The notes under the pieces: generated by a model
What the model was told of the DNA's origin: nothing
Seen by the model: the letters and a program-made list of their open reading frames with translations, nothing else
The model's database searches: none
Part shown: positions 1 through 5,069 of the stretch, piece by piece
Layout: each line of letters opens with the position of its first letter
How positions within the stretch are numbered: the stretch's first letter is position 1
Translations under genes and position numbers: made by a program
Assembly (NCBI GenBank): GCA_018400625.1
Contig: JAGYMJ010000550.1
Span: forward strand, 1-5,967
Reading direction: 5' to 3'
DNA: 5,967 nucleotides
DNA from: Planctomycetota bacterium
GTDB lineage: Bacteria > Planctomycetota > Brocadiia > SM23-32

Positions 1-18
1 CAAGCCCGGCGGTAGGAA

Positions 19-35
19 CCCCCAATCAACGGGGG
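19..35. other. Short G/C hairpin in the tail downstream of the activase gene
   Basis: CCCCC at 19-23 pairs with GGGGG at 31-35 around a seven-base loop. On the minus strand it would follow the activase transcript by about 65 bases, but only two T residues follow it, so it is not a convincing factor-independent terminator. It may be part of a larger structure or gene cut by the left edge. The rest of 1-98 shows no gene I can support. Confidence 0.35.
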
Positions 36-36
36 G

Positions 37-110
37 CACTGAGGACTTACAGCTTAACCGTAATTCACTGAATACTTACACCGGTTATCCTATTCTATTC
101 AACCGTAATT
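37..110 (-). repeat. Imperfect tandem duplication of the activase 3' end
   Basis: Reading the minus strand, copy 1 (110 to 66, 45 bases) starts AATTACGGTT and ends TGTAAGTATTCAGTG; copy 2 (65 to 37, 29 bases) starts with the same ten bases and ends TGTAAGTCCTCAGTG, 13 of 15 matching. Copy 2 lacks about 16 bases in the middle. Copy 1 contains the last codons and TGA stop of the activase gene; copy 2 has TAA at the equivalent place. In each copy a TTAC...GTAA pair can form a short stem. Confidence 0.65.
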
Positions 111-941
111 GCCGCTCGCAAATAATGCGGCCCCGATAGCGATAATATGCTGGGGGCAGGCGGGGACAGCTAAGGGGGTTTGCAAACGTGCTTGCAGTGC
201 TGCGTGCAACGCCTTCAGTTTTGCCGCCCCGCCGTCAAAAAGCACGGGGCCGTGCCAATTTAAGCTCTCAGCCAATTCGCTTGCGCGGTCGGCCGCCGAG
301 TTGAAGATGCCCGATGCTATTTTTGATCTTGGTACTCCATCTGAAATCATTGAGACGATCTCGGACTCCGCAAAAACAGTGCATGTGCTGGATATACGGC
401 AAGAAGCTTTACATTGCAATGCCAGCTCGTCAATTTTCCCGAGGCCGTCCACATCCAGAACTTCGGACAGCTCCTGCAGAAATCTGCCCGTGCCTGCCGC
501 ACACCTGTCATTCATCGCAAAACCTTCAACAACACCGTCCTGGCCAAAAGTTACCACCTTGCTGTCCTGCCCTCCAATATCGATAATTGTCTTAAATTTG
601 TCGGGTGGCTTTAGGGGGTGCGGAGCACCTTGACTGAAAGCTCTCCCGATCAGAGGCATTTTATCCCAATTGCGCCAGGCCCATCCCGCCCCGAGTGCAT
701 TGGCAAAAATTTCGCTCACCGAACTCTCTGCTTCTTTCACCAGATCACGTCCGTATCCGGTCGCACAGACGGGAATGGTTTCTGAGCCGGTAAACGGTGT
801 TTTAAGCTTTGAAACCAGCCTCTCGCACTGTCCGGCCGGGTTTGCTGTTGCAGGTTCGCTGACAATATCCAGAACGCATTCACCATTCATCAAGGCGCCT
901 TTTACAGCTGCGCTCCCCGAGTCTATCCCGATAGAAAGCAT
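99..941 (-). CDS. 2-hydroxyacyl-CoA dehydratase activator ATPase (BadF/BadG/BcrA/HgdC family)
   Basis: A 280-residue cytoplasmic ATPase of the ASKHA fold. In the known family a homodimer holds one [4Fe-4S] cluster and uses ATP hydrolysis to push an electron into a partner dehydratase or benzoyl-CoA reductase. Visible motifs: GIDSGS at 5-10 (first phosphate loop), TGYGR at 61-65, DIGGQDSK at 121-128 (second phosphate loop), NDRCAAGTGRF at 144-154 and SSTCTVFAESE at 184-194, GGAAK at 237-241 (adenosine region). Cys147 and Cys187 match the two cluster ligands of HgdC (Cys127 and Cys166). Length is close to the single-domain activators (about 260), the excess being an insertion at about 86-117 rich in Trp, Pro and Lys. 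Two further cysteines, 177 and 181, sit just before the second ligand. The ATG abuts the stop of the propeller gene and has its own GAGG. No dehydratase subunit is present in the window, so the substrate cannot be named. Family very secure. Confidence 0.94.
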   Translation of the reverse strand: MLSIGIDSGSAAVKGALMNGECVLDIVSEPATANPAGQCERLVSKLKTPFTGSETIPVCATGYGRDLVKEAESSVSEIFANALGAGWAWRNWDKMPLIGRAFSQGAPHPLKPPDKFKTIIDIGGQDSKVVTFGQDGVVEGFAMNDRCAAGTGRFLQELSEVLDVDGLGKIDELALQCKASCRISSTCTVFAESEIVSMISDGVPRSKIASGIFNSAADRASELAESLNWHGPVLFDGGAAKLKALHAALQARLQTPLAVPACPQHIIAIGAALFASGNYG

Positions 942-3026
942 TTACCTGGCCTCGGTATCAATAATCACTTTTCCGCTCGCCGTATTCCCGGCGCTGTCTT
1001 CGGCTATAAACACGAAAACATGTTCACCGGCATCCAGTTCAGGGGTGGTATGAGTGAATTCTTCCTCACGAGAATCAAAAATGCCATCGTCAGGAAACAC
1101 GGGTTCCCATTCTGCAGCGTTGTGGCTGAGCTTTATTGACTTTATTCGGCTCGTAGTATCTGATGCAATCCCGGTAATGATATATTTATGTTCGGCTAAG
1201 CGTTCAGTATAATCAAGTCCTTCAATACGGGGAGTGCAATTATCGATCAAAAAAGGCGCCAAAACTTTTTCGTCCTGTAAAGCTTCCATAGGGCCGCGCG
1301 AAGGTCTGTCAGTTACGATGAGTTTCACAAAGTAGTGCCCGGCCGGAACTCTTTCGGTATCCCACCGGTAGGAATTGTTATTGACGATTCCCGTTTTAAG
1401 CTCTTTCCAGTCCCTTTCTTCAACACCCCTGTAATAAACGGCGCTTTCCAGTTCATCCTGATTGGGATCACTGGCATTCCAGCTTATGTTTTTCGTTGAA
1501 TTCCCGGCATTTTTCTCTTCATCGGCGAGATTGAGGTTTTCTATCACGGGGCGCCTGTTGGATTGTCGGTAATTGAGAGATAATTTATTTAATTTCGGTG
1601 TTTCTTGCGGGTCGTGTGAGGTTAAGACAATTCTCACCTGGGCAAATCGGGCATTTTTAACATCCAAATGCGTTCCAGTTGCATCTTCTGCGGGCCCCAT
1701 CCAGGCGCTCCAGGTTTGATCCGGTTCCCTTGAATTACCGGTTCTGACATAGACTTGTATAGCCGTATTTTCGGGTTCGGACGCGAGCCAGTGCAAACTC
1801 CCCCAGCGCGAAAGATATTCCGCATCGAATACTTCAGAATTATAGGTTCCTTTATTGGCATAATCCGGATTTATCTCCATAATTCGGCCGGGATTTGAAG
1901 TGCCTGCAATAACTTTTTCATTATCTGTTGACAGCAGCGCGGAGATATGCCTTGCGCCGGTATCTGCTAATACGCGCGTGCGGCCCCCGTTTTCGATCCC
2001 TATCAACCTCCCTTCGACACCGGTTCCAACAAGTATTTCTTCGCCGTTTCGCCAGGATGCAAGCGACAGGGCCAGTTCGTCCCCGAACCGCGCATATCTG
2101 TAGGCACCTGTTCGTAAATCGATGCGGTAAATACTGTTGGGCGCTTGCGGGCGGCCGGGCAGCATGTTGGTGTAAGGTCCACTGCGTGGGGTGTCCACCT
2201 GAGCGGAACCATCCGGTTCAGGCGATTGTTCTTGATGACGTTGCGCTCTTTCACCCTGAGCGGTTGCAATATATAATGCCCCGTCATCAGCAATCAGAAT
2301 ATCCCTTATCTCCTCTTCATCGGCGTCGAAAATGATCGTATGATCGCCCTTTTCATCAATCTCATAGACCAAACCGGCGGGTTGGGTGCCCACATAGAAT
2401 TTACCTGTTTCAGGATGAACGGCCATGGCAAGCAGGTTGCTTGGGGAAGCCTGGAATAAAACGGAAACTTCACCTTCTTCGGTCAGGCTCAACAGTTGCC
2501 CTTCAGGACCCGTTGCACAATAAATATTGCCGTTATCTCCCCAAGCCATTTCCCACACATAATTAACGTCAAGGTTGGCAAAAACGGTAACTCCGTGATC
2601 TTTGCTTATCTTATAGATTATTCCTCTCGGGGCGGTAGCCAGGAGGAACGACCCGTCGGGCATGGGTAAAATGCTGGTGGCGTGGTCTTCGTTCGTTTTA
2701 TGCAAAAGGCTGACCTCGCCGTCTTCTATCTGATAAGCGGCTCCGGGCGCGCCGGTAGCTGCCAAGATACGTCCGGTATCTTGGCAAAATTGGATATCCC
2801 AAATAAAGTTAGCGGTCAGTCCGGGTAAATCATTGATTAAGGGCGCTAAAACCATTTCGCCGGAAGACAGGACGGATAGTCCCTCAATCTCGCCTTTTTG
2901 GAAATCTTCTTCACCTTTCAAAGTCCATACTCTGCCTGCTTCAACTGTAGAAAGGAAAATACAAAGGGAGAATAAAAACACATCGACGAATCGAACGTTA
3001 CTCAACAAGTATTTTCTTCTTTTCAT
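942..3026 (-). CDS. Exported seven-bladed beta-propeller protein with C-terminal Ig/Fn3-like domains
   Basis: A 694-residue protein of unknown function. Residues 1-30 are a signal peptide (MKRRK..., hydrophobic core VFLFSLCIFL, probable cleavage after VEA); no lipobox. Residues about 45-390 carry seven copies of a motif like A-T/G-x-P-x-G-x-x-Y-x-I, starting near 90, 130, 171, 212, 253, 333 and 374. Spacing is 40-41 residues except for the fifth copy, where a Pro/Gly/Gln/Arg-rich insertion of about 39 residues separates the two halves. Seven regular copies indicate a seven-bladed propeller of the WD40/NHL/SMP-30 kind. Residues about 395-485 form a likely beta-sandwich with the pattern RTGNSREPDQTWSAW; about 490-595 look fibronectin/Ig-like; 595-694 form a last Ig-like module ending in AEDSAGNTASGKVIID. 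The stop abuts the ATG of the next gene and the S55-like gene ends 18 bases upstream, so the two exported proteins are co-transcribed and may cooperate. Propeller fold is well supported; ligand or partner is unknown. Confidence 0.85.
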   Translation of the reverse strand: MKRRKYLLSNVRFVDVFLFSLCIFLSTVEAGRVWTLKGEEDFQKGEIEGLSVLSSGEMVLAPLINDLPGLTANFIWDIQFCQDTGRILAATGAPGAAYQIEDGEVSLLHKTNEDHATSILPMPDGSFLLATAPRGIIYKISKDHGVTVFANLDVNYVWEMAWGDNGNIYCATGPEGQLLSLTEEGEVSVLFQASPSNLLAMAVHPETGKFYVGTQPAGLVYEIDEKGDHTIIFDADEEEIRDILIADDGALYIATAQGERAQRHQEQSPEPDGSAQVDTPRSGPYTNMLPGRPQAPNSIYRIDLRTGAYRYARFGDELALSLASWRNGEEILVGTGVEGRLIGIENGGRTRVLADTGARHISALLSTDNEKVIAGTSNPGRIMEINPDYANKGTYNSEVFDAEYLSRWGSLHWLASEPENTAIQVYVRTGNSREPDQTWSAWMGPAEDATGTHLDVKNARFAQVRIVLTSHDPQETPKLNKLSLNYRQSNRRPVIENLNLADEEKNAGNSTKNISWNASDPNQDELESAVYYRGVEERDWKELKTGIVNNNSYRWDTERVPAGHYFVKLIVTDRPSRGPMEALQDEKVLAPFLIDNCTPRIEGLDYTERLAEHKYIITGIASDTTSRIKSIKLSHNAAEWEPVFPDDGIFDSREEEFTHTTPELDAGEHVFVFIAEDSAGNTASGKVIIDTEAR
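950..953 (-). promoter_or_regulatory. Ribosome binding site GAGG for the activase gene
   Basis: GAGG lies inside the last codons of the propeller gene, eight bases before the ATG at 939-941. Since the stop TAA of the propeller gene (942-944) is immediately followed by this ATG, ribosomes finishing one gene can restart on the next, pointing to translational coupling. Confidence 0.7.
2760..2786. repeat. Perfect 11-bp inverted repeat with 5-base loop inside the propeller gene
   Basis: Positions 2760-2770 (TGCCAAGATAC) and 2776-2786 (GTATCTTGGCA) are exact reverse complements around the loop GTCCG. It covers exactly nine codons of the propeller protein (Cys81 to Ala89, CQDTGRILA), at the beginning of the first blade motif. 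There is no T-run after it on either strand, so it is not a standard terminator. It could be an RNA hairpin in the transcript or a coincidence. Confidence 0.8.
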
Positions 3027-3035
3027 TCTTGCAAA

Positions 3036-3040
3036 TCTCC
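3036..3040 (-). promoter_or_regulatory. Ribosome binding site GGAGA that sets the propeller gene start at 3026
   Basis: On the minus strand GGAGA is followed by nine bases and then the ATG at 3024-3026. The frame could also open at a TTG at 3042-3044, directly after the upstream stop codon, but that TTG lies upstream of this site and has no ribosome binding site of its own within reach. The ATG is therefore the better start. Confidence 0.75.
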
Positions 3041-3044
3041 GCAA

Positions 3045-5033
3045 TTATTTTTTACTTTGAATTTTAACATTAACGGCTATATTGCCTTGCAGTACCCATG
3101 GGGTGTCAACGCTGTTTTGAACATCCTCTATCAGGGGGGTTGTTTCGCCTGCAATCGTTCCATGTTCCAACATGTTAATCACAGAGCCGGGCAAGTCAGG
3201 CATACGGGCATCTTTATATCTTACCCCCCTTTTGATGAAGTTGGCATGGGCATAAAGGCGAGTGTTTTTAGGGGATACTTCCAATGATTCGATAAGTCCC
3301 TCAAAGGTTTTCGGGGTCATGAGCCCGGGGTCCTTTTCGAAAGCCAATCCCATAATGGTCGCAGAGTCGGAAACATATATCTCAGCAACTTTGCCGGGCT
3401 CTGCATCGTGGGGGATATTCAATGTCAGTTCTTCCACCTGAGTGGTTCCGTGGTATTCCCGCAGAGTAACCCACATGCGCAATGTTTCGCCGGGGCTCAC
3501 TTCCGGTTTTTCCAATTGGACGGCCTCTATCGTTGCTGCGTTTATGCCCTCTTCAATCTCATAGTCAACCTCAATATAATCAAGCTCGACCTCTTTAAAG
3601 CGGTTCATCATAATGCTTTGCACGGGTAGCATGACCAGGTCAAAGGCCGGCCAAACCGGATTGAAAGCGGAGTATATGTTTTCTTGAATTAAGGGCTCTT
3701 CACGCCCTTTGATCCCGATACGGGCCGTGGCATTAACCGTCATCCTCTCAAAGTCCCCTTCCCATCTCAGCGCTGAAAAAGCCGCGGCATAGAGTGACAT
3801 CATCGGGGCAAACTGCCAATGGCCCGCCAGTTGATACTCATAGGTTTCATCATGGACACCTTTAATGTTGATAGTCGCGGGAAACATCGGCGCTTTTCGG
3901 CCTATTTCGCCCACAATTGCACTCGCTCTGTCCTGTGTAATGCTGCCGATAATCTGACGGCTGGAACTGAGTTTGAATGATAGGAAGCGGGACGGCAGAA
4001 CGGTTTCTACGTGTCCAAGTGCCATAGGAAGGTCGGTATCGCCCGCCTCGCTCATGGGGTGGCCATAAGCGGCAATCAGGTTCCCATCGATGAAGGTTAA
4101 AGTTCCCATGCCTGAAACATCCATATCGCCCGTCATCAATGAGACCCCTATCGGGACTCCCGGTTGCAAATCCTCTTCGAGGTCAACGGGGGCGGGTTCG
4201 TGGGTTCCTAATGCCTGGACCGCCGGCATATTCGCAGGCTGGAGGATAGATCTGAGATCACCCAATTTATTCAAATCAAAGCCGCTGAAAGAGAGGGGCA
4301 TGGGAAGGGGGCGCAGAGACGAATTCGGCAGCCTGTCTTTCTCTATTGGCGAGAGCGTCTGGAGGCTATCAATATCCATTTGAGTTTTATAAGTTTCAAG
4401 GGTTTGCCAGGGAGCCGAAATGAAGGTATCTAAAAGTTGTATTCGCAGCGAATCCGAAGACCGCCTTTGCGTAAGAATTTCTCCCGTCATACGACTTGTG
4501 CGTCGGTCGATATAGCTGCGGGCCGAAGCCTTAGCCGACCGGTAGTCGTTTTCACCGGCCCGGCTGCGATGTATATCAACGGGAACGAACATCTCTTCGG
4601 CGGGTGTGACGCCTGCTATGGGGCGCAGGCTAAAACTGAACCCATAGGCCACTGCCCCGAGCAATCTTCCTCCAACATATAACGGACTTCCGCTCATACC
4701 TGCAATGACTCCGCCTTCATCGGTTACCGGGTGTTCAAGTTCAACCAGAAATATCTGTCCTTTAGGAGCCCATGAGCGCAGCACACCAAGGACTTCAAAT
4801 TCAAATTCTTCAAGTTCATTACCCTTAAAACTCGTATATCCCACTCCCCTCAAGCCGGAGGTTACTTCTTCAGCCGGATAAATATCCGGAATCTGTTGCT
4901 TAGCTGTGCCCCCGGCAGACGCCGACGGCTGTAGTGACAATGGAATAAGCAGGGCGAATATCAGCAAAACATCGCTGCATTTGCCACCAAACTTTCTTGC
5001 TCTCAGATTGTTTTTAAATAATGTTCTTTTCAT
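3045..5033 (-). CDS. Exported SpoIVB-type (family S55) peptidase-like protein with permuted motif order
   Basis: A 662-residue protein. Residues 1-40 form a signal peptide: basic start (MKRTLFKNN...), hydrophobic stretch at about 22-34 and a type I site after ASA (38-40), so it should act in the periplasm or outside. Residues 50-110 (GLRGVGYTSF; EFEFEVLGVL) lead into GGVIAGMSGSP at 107-117, the serine block of S55 peptidases; Ser114 aligns with catalytic Ser378 of SpoIVB, followed by LLGAVAYGF and IAGVTPAEEM. After a linker (about 151-290) comes GMGTLTF (308-314) and AYGHP (322-326), matching the histidine block of SpoIVB, with His325 the likely counterpart; SITQDRASAIVGEIG (364-378) continues that similarity. 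Asp105 could be the acid but sits closer to Ser than in SpoIVB. Residues 400-660 are beta-rich and unassigned. No PDZ domain is apparent. The ATG gives a full signal peptide, so this start is kept despite lacking a visible ribosome binding site. Peptidase activity and substrate are inferred, not shown. Confidence 0.83.
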   Translation of the reverse strand: MKRTLFKNNLRARKFGGKCSDVLLIFALLIPLSLQPSASAGGTAKQQIPDIYPAEEVTSGLRGVGYTSFKGNELEEFEFEVLGVLRSWAPKGQIFLVELEHPVTDEGGVIAGMSGSPLYVGGRLLGAVAYGFSFSLRPIAGVTPAEEMFVPVDIHRSRAGENDYRSAKASARSYIDRRTSRMTGEILTQRRSSDSLRIQLLDTFISAPWQTLETYKTQMDIDSLQTLSPIEKDRLPNSSLRPLPMPLSFSGFDLNKLGDLRSILQPANMPAVQALGTHEPAPVDLEEDLQPGVPIGVSLMTGDMDVSGMGTLTFIDGNLIAAYGHPMSEAGDTDLPMALGHVETVLPSRFLSFKLSSSRQIIGSITQDRASAIVGEIGRKAPMFPATINIKGVHDETYEYQLAGHWQFAPMMSLYAAAFSALRWEGDFERMTVNATARIGIKGREEPLIQENIYSAFNPVWPAFDLVMLPVQSIMMNRFKEVELDYIEVDYEIEEGINAATIEAVQLEKPEVSPGETLRMWVTLREYHGTTQVEELTLNIPHDAEPGKVAEIYVSDSATIMGLAFEKDPGLMTPKTFEGLIESLEVSPKNTRLYAHANFIKRGVRYKDARMPDLPGSVINMLEHGTIAGETTPLIEDVQNSVDTPWVLQGNIAVNVKIQSKK

Positions 5034-5069
5034 TATAATCGTTTTTATAATTACGTGCGGGTAAACTCA
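5034..5069 (-). other. AT-rich gap between glgC and the S55-like gene; no clear ribosome binding site or terminator
   Basis: This 36-base gap becomes A/T-only or nearly so next to the downstream ATG (ends TTATAAAAACGATTATA before ATG). I see no GGAG-like sequence at a suitable distance, no hairpin with a T-run to end glgC transcription, and no convincing -35/-10 pair: the TATAAT string overlaps the start codon itself. The unstructured A/T-rich leader may be enough for initiation. Read-through from glgC is possible. Confidence 0.5.

Noticed and set aside
19..35. Factor-independent terminator for the operon
   Set aside because: The stem is only five pairs and no T-run follows on the minus strand.
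1..65. A structured RNA such as 6S RNA or a tRNA at the left edge
   Set aside because: The G/C hairpin and the string GTCCTCAGTGCCC gave a faint resemblance, but no tRNA arms or diagnostic 6S features could be recognised in the available bases.
2..130. Plus-strand frame open from the left edge to 130 (and another from 3 to 71) as the tail of a convergent gene
   Set aside because: Both are short enough to be open by chance; the first overlaps the activase end by 32 bases and neither shows a known motif. Sequence left of the window would decide.
109..633. Long plus-strand open frame of 174 codons opposite the activase gene
   Set aside because: The opposite strand encodes an unmistakable conserved ATPase over the whole stretch; the plus-strand product has no recognisable motif and is a shadow frame.
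1928..2335. Plus-strand open frame of 135 codons opposite the propeller gene
   Set aside because: Its Arg/Cys-rich translation has no recognisable motif and the propeller repeats on the other strand explain the sequence.
3027..3044. TTG at 3042-3044 as the start of the propeller gene
   Set aside because: The ribosome binding site lies downstream of it and is well placed for the ATG at 3026; the six extra residues add nothing to the signal peptide.
5031..5040. TATAAT as a -10 promoter box upstream of the S55-like gene
   Set aside because: It overlaps the start codon, so transcription would begin inside the gene, and no -35 box is found at a suitable distance.
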